This document shows positions 34,101 through 47,790 of a DNA stretch of 64,000 nucleotides, one piece after another; position 1 is the stretch's first letter; each line of letters starts with the position of its first letter. Source of the stretch: Holothuria scabra (Eukaryota; Echinodermata; Holothuroidea; Aspidochirotida; Holothuriidae). The notes beneath the pieces were generated by a model. It worked only from the letters and a program-made list of their open reading frames with translations. It ran no database searches and was not told the origin of the DNA. Position numbers and translations under genes: made by a program. The DNA is taken from contig CM074195.1 of assembly GCA_037179385.1 (NCBI GenBank), forward strand, positions 32,072,222 through 32,136,221, given 5' to 3'.

Positions 34101-36501
34101 TATTTATGCTATAGTGTTGTATGCAAGTACTGCACGAAAACAAGGGAACGCCTTACACTATGTGCTGAGCTCAATTTGTGTTTCCCACACTGTGCCCCAC
34201 AATTCCATGCGCCTACCAATTACCGAACTGGCATGTTAGTGAATCTAGTGCACCTCAGTACGTAAAAAGTTGCGTCTTAGAACTTTTTGAGGGGCGCAGG
34301 TGCACCCACTGCTGCGCCTTCTTGAATCCGCTACAAAATAAGCTTCGTCCCTGTCTAAACGAAAATTCTGGATCCGCCCAATTTTTGACTTTTACTCTAA
34401 AAAGGTTTTAGGTATAAGCACAGTAGTATCTGAAAAGCTGTGAAGTGGAGAGAAAAGATAGAGCAGATCGTATCGAGTGGAACTGCAAAACGATGAGGCT
34501 GCCATTTGTAGAAATTAAATCAGTGATAGAACTCATTAAATTATTTAATACGAAAGATTTAATCGTAAATTTATATATCAGGGTCATCCATTGACATCTT
34601 GGCATTTTAGGTTGTCTTTTTGAAAGCTCATGCACGTATTGACTGTATGTTTTACATTTTAAGTTATTGTAGTCATTATGTCTGAGACAAAAGATAATTA
34701 GAATCCAATTGATTTCTTTATAATGTGGAAGAGCCATAATTTCCTTGATTGCACTAATTCGAAATGTTGGAGCAAGGTCATTTATTGTAATATTTCTGTG
34801 TATTTTTGTTATTGTTTTTTATTTTTTGTGAAAGCTCCATTTTCAACAGTTGAAGAAAATTCCAAATGGCGAGTACTTCTGTCATTGGCCGTTGTACGGT
34901 GTGTGAGGTGGGGGGTCTATAGGGGATCCAACCTTCCATCAACCCAATGAAAAAACGTTTCCTGACCCTTTAAAAGGGACAAAATATTTCACAGGTCAAT
35001 AGCAGTGAAGACATACATATGCTCAGAAAAAGTCTTTCCCGTGTTAGCCCCCTCACCACCAAAACTATGTATACAGTAATGAATGTTGAATGTTGGGTGC
35101 TTATTAATAGTGGCTCCAGTGCGACCGGTGCGTTTAGTGAGCGACAGTAATAGATTCAAGCATTTCAACACACGAAAAACACTTTTCGTAAAACTTACGG
35201 ATGTCGAAAGAGGAGGCACTGGTTTAACACTGTGTCTGGGGGCAACATACTGAGCTTAAAACATGGACGAAAAAATTGAAAAAGCATAGATCGAAAAATG
35301 TAGTTTCACAGAGTTATGCAAAATTTCTTGAGAGATCGGTCAAATTTGGAAGGGGTGTATAATATAATTGAATAGTTTGCCAATCAGGGCGACAACTCAC
35401 AATTACAATGTACACCAATGTCAGTGCCTGAGTGAAGCATGCAAATAACCCTGACCCTCAACACCTAACAGACATTAGCAAACGTTAGCAACATTTTTTT
35501 ATTTAATTTTGGAGCTATTTATTGTCTTGGATTTGTATATATGCGGTTATCCGTTGGTTTTAGAAAAAACACACGAAATGATCAATATGAAAGTTACCAG
35601 CAGTGATTTTTGCGTTATGATTAGGCCTATTAGTTGCTTTTAATTTGCGGATTATGATTGTTCATTGATTTTGCTTATTATGAATATTTGCCGATTACAT
35701 TGTAAGATATAGGTTGTTTTTCGATTTTATTCATGATAACAACGTGATGTCACCTTCTGGTTTTCTTAAAATGTTACACACACTTCTCGTGATATCGTGG
35801 ACCTATTTTGTTAAAAAATGACTTTTCTCAGTGTTTTGAGCTGATACCTATAACATTTTGTTTCATGTGATAGAAACAGATGGGACAGGACTGTAGCCAG
35901 ACTAAACTGTTCAGCTCAGGGAGCTAAGACAGGTGGCAATGGAATAATAGTTTCATTATTTAAATGTGCAAAACTCTAGTACAACCTAGAATTTAGAAGA
36001 ATTCTGGGAAGGGAGGGGGGAGGGGTAAATTCTTGGATGGTGGAGGATATACGAACCTGGACGGTGGAGATTTTCGTTAATTCTTTTAAGAAAACCATCA
36101 GTGTGAGAAATCCTTTGTACCGAAAACATTATTTGCAGTCATACTTGTTCATCCACTTTTTGTATGAGTGGGTTGACATCTAGCCTAAACGATCAATATT
36201 TTTAGAAAAATTATGATAAAACAGTTTAATAATTAAATGAGACTGTATCATTTTCATCAAAGAGTACAAGATATTTCACTTTATGAAAGAACTAGTCACA
36301 ATAAATTATGATTGGAACGTTACTACGGTACTGATCGTATTACATTTCTTAAGTTTCGAGAAACCTTGTGTCAAGTCTTATATGTAGCCCTATATATGTG
36401 TAAAACGTCCAGAGGGTACAACACCCAAGTTTTCATTTTGGTGACTTAGTTTTTAGCAGCCCAGTTCTAAGGCGAGCAATCGGTATCCTATCACGGGGAA
36501 T
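34101..36501. other. Intergenic stretch, little recognised
   Basis: AT-rich sequence without a supported exon. A GA-rich patch lies near 36005-36070. Some CACCCACTGC / GGATCCGCCC text near 34300-34380 resembles eroded hAT ends but could not be bounded. Confidence 0.35.
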
Positions 36502-36780
36502 GGGTATTAACCTATTTAAACAGGTATTTGCCAAATTGATATGTTGAAGTAAACAGGTATATGTCGATTTAATGCGGTAAATGTCGAATGAAATCGGATG
36601 TGTCAAATTACATGAGCACAGGTCGCAGCGAAGTGGTCCATTGGTCATACGTCGATTTTAATCGGTGTAAGTCGCCTTGGACAGGTGTATGTCAAGTTCC
36701 CTTTGGTACTTATCGAATTGAATCGGTGTATGTGGAACCGTGCTGGTATGCATATATCACATTAAACTGGTATTTGCCGC
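36502..36780 (+). repeat. Degenerate ~20-bp minisatellite
   Basis: About a dozen diverged units following C/T-GGT-N-TATGTCGAATT-N-AAT run in succession (for example AGGTATATGTCGATTTAATG, CGGTAAATGTCGAATGAAAT, CGGTGTAAGTCGCC). Units vary from 18 to 26 bp. Confidence 0.6.
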
Positions 36781-36807
36781 TTATCAAATTTGATGATGTG
36801 ATATCAG

Positions 36808-37110
36808 TAAGCGAGTTTGGTAATTCCTTTTTTTTTTTTGGGGGGGGGGGGGGGGGCTATGTACATGCACGCATCCTCCAAATCGTCGAGATGAGTAAAC
36901 CAACCCGCACCTAAAACACGTTTTCCAAAGTTTGTGTTTAAATGAAACTTTCGTGAAATCATTCTTTCTTAATTCATCCATTTTATTATAGGAGACATCT
37001 TTAGTGTGGTTCTGTACAATGCAGTGTGCCAGTCTGAATTGCCCTTTTGGTGTAAAATGTTGCATTTTAATCTGCTGTAGAGTATGGCTGAGTCCCGTAT
37101 TTTCGTTGGC
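36808..37110 (+). repeat. Dispersed repeat W, copy 2
   Basis: It matches copy 1 through CATCCTCCAAATCGTC, AAAACACGTTTTCCAAA, GGTTCTGTACAATGCAG and TCTGCTGTAGAGTATGGCTG. A T-run and G-run (36828-36857) interrupt it. Confidence 0.55.
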
Positions 37111-37967
37111 TGGACACTAAAATATATGCTTATTGTTGTACTCACGTGGCCTACTGACCAAAACCACGGAACCCCGTACACTATGTGCTGAGCTCGGTTT
37201 GTGTGTCTTACTCTGTGCTCCACAATTCCACGTAGCAACGAATTACTGAATTCGTCCATTACTCGCCATACATGTATCTTGTGGTCAGTAGCATTACTGT
37301 TATGTTGGGGACCATTGGGCCTTTCCCCCACCGAGGCCCTTTTTCTTAGTTTCTAAAAAAAATTAGAGAAAATATCCGAACACAAAAGCTACTTAAAAAT
37401 ACCACATGTTGCACTGCAGATTGCATACAGCGTCACTTCCTGTTAGCTTTCCTCCCTCTGGACTTGAGAGAAATCCCGACTGTGCCACTGCTTGTGTTCG
37501 TCACAGAAACAGATGAACGCTTCGATCAACTGGAATATTCACATAGGTTCAACAAGATAAATTGAAAGAATGTACCATGAACCATGCCTTCATGCTTTGT
37601 TTGTTTTCCGGTAAAATCACCCAGATTTACATCAGCGCCAACGGCCCTTAGTAGTTGGTGAAGACACGTCCCCTCTCCTGTAAGGCGTGGGTCCCAGACG
37701 CTTTATTGCTGGTAACTTTTAGGCCCATAGCAGAAACAATAGACAGATAGACCTTGTGCATTGGCGACACACTGACGTCGTCATTTTTTGCAGAACAATA
37801 GAACACGTGACCACACGCATTAGAATCTGTCCTGCACATGTTGCAGACTTCGCGTATTCGACTGGTTGACAAATCAGATGTCGGCCTGTATTTGTCGGTG
37901 TTGGTTTGTTTTGCCCCCAAAACAGGGCGTACTTTCCGCTATGTGGCTTCATATGCACAACTTCTAC
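37111..37967. other. Intergenic stretch, nothing recognised
   Basis: No exon with splice sites and family similarity could be supported. Confidence 0.35.
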
Positions 37968-38110
37968 CAGTTAGTTAGTTAGTCCAACCTAATTGGTTCA
38001 AGTCGAGCCGGCCACGGCCTTTTTTCCAGTTGTGGCTCACTGGCTTTCGCTTCCCCATTGCTTACGCGGAGCGTCATGCACAACGGCAGTGGGTTCCATT
38101 TTTATAGTCT
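37968..38110 (-). repeat. tRNA-derived SINE, truncated copy
   Basis: It has a tail of CTAA repeats (TTAGTTAGTTAG on the plus strand), then the body blocks TTGGTTCAAGTCGAGCCGG, CCACGGCC, GTGGCTCACTGG, GCTTACGCGGAGCGT and CACAACGGCAG. The head is missing. Confidence 0.75.
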
Positions 38111-38212
38111 TTGGTATGACTTGACAACGTCTATCTGAAGAGCTAATGAGTACCTACGAAAGTACACTACGTAATTCTCCTGTCTTGAAAAGACTACACG
38201 GTGAAAGCGACA

Positions 38213-38776
38213 TCAAAGGGCTAATCCTCTCACAGTAAACTACAATTTTTGTAAGAGTTGACAGAAACTGATTCACAATTGACACTGATCTTTAATTGAC
38301 AGCTAGCTCAAAAAAGCAGAGTTTACCGAAGCTCATATTACACAACATGTACTGAGAGAGTGAGTGTTTTGATTGCACATTGAGGTCTTGTGTGATCACC
38401 CTGAAGCAATAAACTGAGATTGCGTCTGGCCATGAGGATGAATTTTACATAGTTGTGAGAGGGACTTAAAGGTAAAGAGCAGTCCCCCCAAACTTATTTT
38501 GAAGGAAAAGCTAAATAGCACGATTTCGTCATATTTCTCTTCAAAGTATCTTTCTTTACATTTTATGATCCAACTGTTGCATATTTAAGGTAAACCACGC
38601 AGTTATTTCTAGTTAATTTCACAATTGAATGGAAAAACGTCACATGACTCCCAACAGCCAATCATGAAACTGGACAGTCCACTTCACTACTTCAATTTGG
38701 GATGACTGCTCTTGCCCTTTAAGTAAGAAAGTTGGGAGAACTGGAACTGCTTGGGGTGAGGGGATAAGGCCTTTAA
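38213..38776 (+). mobile_element. TTAA-bounded MITE, family R, copy 3, interrupted by M copy 2
   Basis: It aligns with 20636-20941 from the CTCTCAC left end to the GGTGAGGGGATAAGGCCTTTAA right end. It is interrupted at its internal TTAA (GAGAGGGAC-TTAA) by the element at 38466-38722. The left TTAA has eroded to TCAA. Confidence 0.83.
38466..38722 (+). mobile_element. TTAA-bounded MITE, family M, copy 2
   Basis: It starts TTAAAGGTAAAGAGCAGTCC and ends GACTGCTCTTGCCCTTTAA. The uninterrupted R copies read CTTTTAAGTAAGAAGG or GCTTAAGTAAGAAGG here, so the TTAA was duplicated on insertion. Confidence 0.92.
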
Positions 38777-38990
38777 CCTCAGGTTTTATATCATGAATTA
38801 TTCCATATGTAAACTGGACTAACGGGACTCAATTTGAAATTGTCTGGAGTTAAAAATAATGAACAATTGTAAAAGTGATGGGGTTAAAATATATTAATTT
38901 CAATCTCAACTTGACTAATCTCAAGCGTTCCTGAAGATAAATTTAATATGCAGCGTTTCCCGGGGACAGGTAAAATCGTCTCTCTAGTTG

Positions 38991-39215
38991 CTTTAGTTAG
39001 TTAAACGAGTTTTACGGTCCAGTTTCCAACCATTTGGTTCAAGTCGAGCCATCCACGGCCTATTTTCCAGATGTGGCTCACTGGCTTGAATTGTTTCTCC
39101 AACTCCACCGCTTACGCTGATCACCAAGCACAATGGCAGCAAGTTCCATTTTTGAACTCTTCTGACACGAACTCCCAACCTCCCGACTGCAAGTCTGATG
39201 CTCTAACCAGAAAAG
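38991..39215 (-). repeat. tRNA-derived SINE, most complete copy
   Basis: On the minus strand an RNA polymerase III A box (TGGTTAGAGCATC, 39209-39197) and B box (GGGAGTTCGTGTC, 39176-39164) lie 33 bp apart in a tRNA-like head. A conserved body follows (GGCAGCAAGTTCC region, GTGAGCCACATCTGG, GGCCGTGGATGGCTCGACTT, GGTTGGAAACTGG, CCGTAAAACTCG). The tail is AACTAACTAAAG. Partial copies are at 934, 23287, 25105 and 37968. Confidence 0.82.
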
Positions 39216-39241
39216 AGAATAATGGGTGAAATGCAGTCACC

Positions 39242-39390
39242 CAAATAAGCGAGTTGGGTAAATCGTTTTGGTGGCTATGTACCTGCGCACGCGCATCCTT
39301 CCTATCGTCTGGGTAAACAAACCAATCCAGCAAATGCAACACGTATTCCAAAAATAGAATTTACATGAACATTTGGTGACATCATTTTTG
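39242..39390 (+). repeat. Dispersed repeat W, copy 3, left part
   Basis: It runs from AAATAAGCGAGTTGGGTAAA to GGTGACATCATTTTT. The continuation (TTTCTTAATCCAACCGTAAC) is at 40985-41060, displaced by about 1.6 kb of inserted sequence. Confidence 0.65.
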
Positions 39391-40984
39391 GTTCCTTGAG
39401 GTAGCAAAGGAACCTATGTAGTCAGGTTGGCGTGTGTGTAAGGGCGTGCGTTTCTGGGGTCAATCGGGGATACACGCATGAAAATTACAGTAGAACTGGG
39501 GATACCCCGCGAAACGGGGATATCCCCGGTTTTAGAAAGTCCAAAATAATGCAAAGTGGGGTGTCAGATAAGTGCCTGTAGCTTTACAGTTTGATCTGAG
39601 GTATATCCACATTTCCATGTTTTTTGTTTGAATTTGTGTGAAAATGTGTGTGTAGATTTTTCAGGATCCCCAGTCACCTTGATTATGACCTGTGATTATC
39701 CCCAGTTGACTAGGAAAAACAGAATATCCCCACTTGACTGGTATAATGGGCATGTCCCCGATAGGCGCCAGAAACGCGTATAGGTGTGTGTGTGTGTGAC
39801 ACTTGCTTCGGTACACTCTAACTCAACAAGAGAAGGTTGGATGGAACTTGGATTTGGTACATAGATTCGTCATAAGGAGAAGGTGTGCCCTATTGTTTTT
39901 GGTGGAGGTCAAAGGTCATTTGAGGTCACCAGAGGGCAAAAACTAAAAACCTTCTCAACACGATATTTCTAGTTAGGAAACTTGTATAGATGTCATACTT
40001 TGTGCGTGGATGTGTTATGGTGTAAGGATGAAATTGGATATGTTCGGTGAAGGTCAAGGGGTCATCTGAGGTCACAAGGGGTCAAACACTGAAAAATGTT
40101 TTAACACAGTATTTTAAGGTAGAAAGGACAGATTTCAAATCAATCTGTGTTTGGTTAAGGTCAAAGGTCATCAAGGTCAATGGAGGTCAATTGCTGGAAA
40201 TGTTATTTTGAAAATCTTGTAAGCTAGATAAAGATTGTTTCAACAGATTTTTTATCTCACCTGGTTTTGCATGCTTACACACCCAAACACCTTAGAAATT
40301 TGGCCTTTATGTTCGTTCAGTAATGATTCCTTCGGGTTGTACACATATTCTGGAACATTCAAAGTTTTAAGAGGGCAATAACTGAAATCTGTAGATTTCA
40401 CTGAGCACAGGTCACTCTGCATTAAACTGGTCTCTCTGCCAGTGGAAGCAATGCATGGATTATACAGTATGTCTCTTTAATACTGCTCTGCTCTGTGGGG
40501 TAACCTAATCCTCATTCTATTATCACACTTCATTAATCACTTTCTTTCTGCTTAACTGCTGAATAAAACCTGTTTTCTGTGTAGAGGTAGCAAACAGGAC
40601 AAATGGTGGATTGTTATAAAGTAATAGCAACTTTTATTTGAGAGCAGGTAAAAATAAATTGTGAGAGAAATACAAGTGGTGTTTTTCTCTCTCTGACCAC
40701 ATTGTGTTTTGTTTGTTGGTGATAATATCAAGTTTGATTGCAAGCATAAATACATATGGAAATGAGGAAATGTTTTTGAAGGATCACCAAGCATTATGAA
40801 AGTTGAATGTAAGTAAGGCCACAGAAATTTAATCATTGATTTCATGTAATATAAGTACTAAAATACCCCTTGTGAAGATGTTACAAACATCGAGTATGGG
40901 CTTTTGCTTAGCTCCATTTCACAGACTGGCTGTACAGTTCTTATAATATGCAGCAAGGAACCACAGTGCCCATTGGGCTCTTGT
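39391..40984 (+). mobile_element. ~1.6-kb insertion in repeat W, unclassified
   Basis: The segment interrupts W copy 3 relative to copies 1 and 2. It begins with a palindrome, GGTTCCTTGAGGTAGCAAAG then GAACC, and ends AAGGAACC...GGGCTCTTG, so GGTTCC/GGAACC appears near both ends. It contains a TG microsatellite (39784-39797) and several AGGTCA clusters. No long frame is present; the class is unknown. Confidence 0.6.
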
Positions 40985-41060
40985 TTCTTAATCCAACCGT
41001 AACATAAGGAGTCACAAGTGTCGTTGTGAGCTTCGGAGTGTGTTCAGATTACCTTAATAA
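40985..41060 (+). repeat. Dispersed repeat W, copy 3, right part
   Basis: TTCTTAATCCAACCGTAACA and TAAGGAGTCACAAGTG match W copy 1 near 33957-34000. Confidence 0.6.
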
Positions 41061-41182
41061 TACTAGTAAGTGGTGGGGTGATAGTGTTTTAATTTCAGTC
41101 TCAAGATTTCACTGAGGGTAAATTCAACAGTTGCCTGGTGGACAGGAATTATGCCCCTCTATTTAATTTAAAATATAAAGCA

Positions 41183-43600
<2,418 letters not shown>

Positions 43601-43606
43601 GATATT

Positions 43607-43712
43607 CGGGAGCCTTCATCCATATTCATCCATACATTAAAAGATGTTAGCCCAATAAACGGGAGCCTTCATCCATATTCATCCATACATTAAAAGATGT
43701 TAGCCCAATAAA
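43607..43712 (+). repeat. 53-bp tandem duplication beside the GAT array
   Basis: Two exact copies of a 53-bp unit (beginning CGGGAGCCTTCATCC and ending TTAGCCCAATAAA) lie at 43607-43659 and 43660-43712, directly after the array. Confidence 0.93.
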
Positions 43713-44120
43713 CTTCACCCCTCACCCATGACGATCTTCATGATTTTGCTGACGGGAAGACCAAACTCTTCAAAGAACCTCTCAAAATTCCTAATTTTCT
43801 TTGCAGAAACTTATTTTTCTTTATAAGTTTCAGATTTTCAAACATCCTGAAAAGAAATTCCAAATTTTTTCGATTTTCATCGTACGACAAAATATGAATC
43901 CTTGACCAACTTCAGTCTCGACGTTGCTTATATATGAACTTGAGCACATTGATTTTCAATAAAGAATCAAATTTTTCAATTCCCCCTAACCAAAATCCTT
44001 TTTTAAAAATAATTTCTGCCATAAACTTCCATCAATGAATGAGCTGCTGATTTTCGAATATATGTGAACGATTAAGAGGAAGCCAAACTTCTTGGAAAAT
44101 TTTCCAATGTTCCGAGGGCC
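43713..44120. other. Intergenic stretch, nothing recognised
   Basis: AT-rich sequence without a supported feature. Confidence 0.4.
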
Positions 44121-44145
44121 TTAAAGGCCCAGTTCTCTCACCCAA

Positions 44146-45531
44146 ATAATAATAATAATAATAATAAAACACAGTTCTTATAAAGCGCAAAACACACTGA
44201 AGTCCCTTTGCGCTGAGAAAAGAAAAGATGAAAGTCATAGACAGGAGAAAAGGTAAGATTTAAGTAAGGTCTTAAAATTTGCGAGTGTTCTTGCTTCTTT
44301 AACTGTAACAGGGAGGTCATTCCAGAGACAAGCAGCAGAGTATTGGAAAGAACGGCAACCGTAATAATTAGTACAAACTGGAGGAGAGGAGAGTAGCAGT
44401 TTAGAACTGGAGCGAAGGCAGCGGGTAGGAGTGTAATTTTGGACGAGATCTTGTAGGTAAACAGGTGCAGAATTGTGTAAACATTTAAATGTCAGCAAGA
44501 GGACTTTGTATTTAATCCGATCAGCAACAGGAAGCCAGTGAAGGCTAAGGAGGACTGGAGTTATATGATCGTTTGGTTTTGTAAGTGTAACTAATCTAGC
44601 AGCTGAGTTCTGTATATGTTGTAATTTCTTGAGACGAGAACTTGAAAGCCCATAGAGTAAGCTGTTGCAGTTATCGAGTCTTGAAGACACAAAAGCATGA
44701 ACTAGAGTCTCAGTGGTTCTTTGATCTAGGTGTTTTCTGATTTTTCCAATTTTATGGAGCGCCAGAGATGCAGCTCTGCAAACATTATTAACATGTAGAT
44801 CCATTGTGAGGTGACGATCAAAAACTACACCCAAGTTTCTGGCATGTTGAACAGGTTCAATGTGAGCAGGTCCTATCTGGAATGACTGAACGGGAGATAC
44901 GGATCGAAATTTTGAAGAAATGTGAATAAGTTCTGTTTTGTTGTCATTTAGTTTCAGACCATTAGCAAGGGACCATGATCGGATGTCTTCTATGCAAGCT
45001 TCCAACTTTGATAGGGTGGAACAGCTGTCAAGAGATTTTGGCATGAATGAATAAATTTGAGTGTCATCTGCATAAATCATGCTGTCGATACCATGGGATT
45101 GAATAATGTCTTCTAATGGGGCCGAATACATTGTGAAGGCCAGTGGACCGATGACAGAACCTTGAGGGACACCTTCCAAGGGAACATGTACAGCAGATTC
45201 CTTGCCATTTATGGTAACAACTTGTGAACGGTTTGTAAAGTAAGATATGAACCAGTTTAAAGCTGTGCCAGATATATTGTAGCGGTTCTGAAAACGCTCA
45301 AACAACAGCTTATGATCAATGGTGTCGAATGCGGCAGAATAGTCAAGTAAAAGTAAAACAGCTTCATCACCTCGATCTACAGCGAGCAGGAGATCATTAT
45401 AAACACGAAACAATGCCGTTTCAGTGCTGTGGTAAGCTCTGTAAGCACTCTGGACACGACCATTGAGATTGTTCTTGGAGAGATAGGTTTGAATCTGGAG
45501 AGAACATGCACGCTCAATTGTTTTGAGCGTG
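44146..45531 (-). mobile_element. 5'-truncated CR1/L2-type non-LTR retrotransposon
   Basis: The element reads on the minus strand from 45531 to a 3' tail of ATT triplets (plus-strand AATAATAAT, 44145-44166). CCAA is present on both sides (44142-44145 and 45532-45535), a short probable target duplication. It sits between the GGTACTATTGG and GGTGAGAGAAC parts of R copy 4, which are contiguous in the other R copies. Just before the tail is GCGCTTTATAAGAACTG, a 3'-end signature similar to the GCGCTTTGA...CTATATAAATA at 57555-57592. Confidence 0.88.
44235..45531 (-). CDS. Non-LTR retrotransposon reverse transcriptase, 5'-truncated but open
   Basis: One frame is open on the minus strand for about 430 codons, entering the element already in frame with IQTYLSKNNLNGRVQSAYRA, the fingers region of CR1/L2-type reverse transcriptase. 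Then follow LLLLDYSAAFDTIDH (motif with the first catalytic Asp), GVPQGSVIGP, MIYADDTQIYSF with the catalytic YADD, LKLNDNKTE, and LGVVFD. The C-terminal thumb and connection region has NSAARLVTLT and LHWLPVADRIKYK. It ends LLKSYLFSCL and stop. The endonuclease and ORF1 are missing, as expected of 5' truncation during target-primed reverse transcription. No native start codon remains in the copy, so the protein is probably not expressed, but the lack of stops indicates recent insertion. Confidence 0.9.
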
Positions 45532-45812
45532 CCAATAGTACCAATTCTCCTAACCTTCTTTCTTAAGCCCCTCCCACAATTTTCTGAAATTCATCCTCAT
45601 CTAGATACGATCTCAGTTTTTTGCTCCAAAGTGAGTATAGATAAACTCAATGTTTATAGTTAAACACTCACAGTACCTTTCATGATGTGTAATATAAGCT
45701 TTGGTACTCTGCATTGTTTGAATCAGCTGTCAATCAAAGAGCTGAGCCAGTTGAGAATTTCAGTACACCCGTACCAAAATTGTAGTTTGGGGTGAGAGGT
45801 TTGGCCCTTTAA

Positions 45813-46317
45813 TTTGCATGGCGATATTTTGTAACCCCAACAAGTTCTGCAAATCGCCGTTGGGACGTACTTTATTTCTTTCATAGGAAAATCAGATTCT
45901 TCAATCGAACCTGCCATCAAATTACACGTGTTTCTCCAATATCAGCTTCAGATTTTCAATTATTCGTTTAAAATGGCAACTGATCTTCTGAAAATGTCCC
46001 AATTTCGGTTGATACATCGAACAATAAGAAACACAAGACAACATTGATCACCCCAAATTTCGATCTTTAGAGGCAGATCACTTTATTTTTGTTCAAAGGA
46101 AAATGAAAAATTCTCAATTTCATCGTGACTGCACCAGAACACCAAATTTTCTTTCATTTAATTCTACACTTTCCAAAATAAGCTCTCATTTTCAAGTCTT
46201 TGTTCAAAGGGTACTACTGAAATATTTTTGGGCAAATTTCTCGAGTTCCATCTAACCTATCTAACCTGTAGGTATATCTGATTATCTACAGTATGAGGTG
46301 TTTTCTAAAGTTACTTT
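45813..46317. other. Intergenic stretch, nothing recognised
   Basis: AT-rich sequence without a supported feature. Confidence 0.4.
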
Positions 46318-46319
46318 AA

Positions 46320-46656
46320 AGCGGCTCATTGAGTTGTTTCGTGAAATTCAACAAATTTTTCCAAACCTGTGAAATTTTCTTCACATACCGAATGACAAAT
46401 GGTCAATCTTAGACAGTCCCCATACCCTACATACAGATAACTGTTTCATGGGTGAGTACTTAACGGTCGAAGTCGGTTTTCAAAAATTCATGACCAGACA
46501 CTTTTTCGAATTTGTCACTAAGAAATACAAAATTTGAACGTTTTCTGTAACTTTTGGACTTAAAACTTGACTTTTTATGCTAATTATTAGCATTTTATGT
46601 GTGGTAGTGACCCTTTGAGACTCTCATTAAGTTATCGATATCAACTCAATGAGTCT
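46320..46656. mobile_element. Candidate MITE with CTCATTGAGTTG termini
   Basis: The left end GGCTCATTGAGTTG and right end CAACTCAATGAGTC are inverse repeats about 330 bp apart. The right end is itself a hairpin (GAGACTCTCATTAAGTT...AACTCAATGAGTCTC). No target duplication was found. Confidence 0.5.
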
Positions 46657-47343
46657 CTAACTTACAGGCAGATATAACGATGGCAGAAGTGAATGATAAA
46701 TTTTTGTCCGTTCCGCGAGTTAAGCACTGATCAAACACTGCACACTCCGCATAAGAATACAAGATGCCAGTGGGACACATATAGACAACTTTTTTTTTTC
46801 CTCCATTTATTTTGAATATCAATCATCGAGTAATATTCATACATTAAATTTACTTTAGGAATATTTACAGACATTGTATATTTAAGAAGAAAGAACAAAC
46901 AGCATGATGTAATCTAGGCATAATATATACAAAGTATTATTGGTGAAAAAGCTGTGGGCAGTCTGAAAAAGCATTTAGTAAATCATTGTAGCTTACCCTG
47001 TTTTTCCTAAAAGGTTGACTTTTGTAGTAAATATAGCGCTCCACGGCTATTGAAAACTTAAACTTATAAATAAATTCATTCAGTACAGGCGGATGGGAGT
47101 TTCTTTTACAATTATAAATATAAAACTTCATGTGCAGAATAAGAAAATTAAAAGCATGAATAAGCTTGTTATCATAGCCAAACAATACATCTTGCTTCGA
47201 AAAGAAGAACTGTCTTTTAAGAATAAAGGTTTCGACGTCTAAAATAAAACTAGCGGTTAAACTACACTCTCAAAAAATGTGTTCAATTGTTCAATATAGA
47301 CAACTTAATGTGCCGAAATATAGTGTAATGCGGTTAGGCATTT
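46657..47343. other. Intergenic stretch, nothing recognised
   Basis: A T-run at 46790-46799 and AT-rich sequence; no supported exon. Confidence 0.4.
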
Positions 47344-47790
47344 GTTAGGACGCCCTCTTTTTTTCTCTGTTTATAATAAGTGACGTATCTCTCCGAGTAA
47401 CCTGTACCAACAGTCTCACTGAAGGGGTTCAGTGGCGAGGTCCGTCAGTCTACAATCCCCAACTGAAGTGTTCGGCTGGGTCGAGTGTTGGCTCCGACCA
47501 GTGTGGTCGTACGTTTGTATCGTCCTGTACATATCGTCTTTTATTGTACCGTCTTTGCTCTTACTTTCTGCTCCGTTACTTTATTACTGAAGTGCTACCA
47601 ATAACAAGTCTTGTTTTTACCGTATTTTATCGTTGTTGTTGTATTTTGCCTGCAGTCATTGTCTGCGTGATTTATTTTGGCCACTCATCGCCATAAAACC
47701 CTGCCTCCAGTCTGTGGAAGTATATACCTCAGTTCTCCTCTAAGTAAATTGTATTAGTGCCGCCGGAAGGACACACCGATTTGGCGTTAC
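47344..47790 (+). mobile_element. Possible solo LTR
   Basis: The segment starts TGTTAGGACGCC and ends GGCGTTACA (TG..CA), contains a TATA-like TTTATAATAAG near its start, and is followed by ATAGTATAACGGAACC. There is no target duplication, second LTR or gag-pol frame, so the call is weak. Confidence 0.28.

Larger units (their letters stand above)
44121..45812 (-). mobile_element. TTAA-bounded MITE, family R, copy 4, interrupted by a CR1/L2-type element
   Basis: The plus strand starts TTAAAGGCCCAGTTCTCTCA and ends TTTGGCCCTTTAA. Excluding 44146-45531 it aligns in reverse with the other R copies. Confidence 0.87.
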
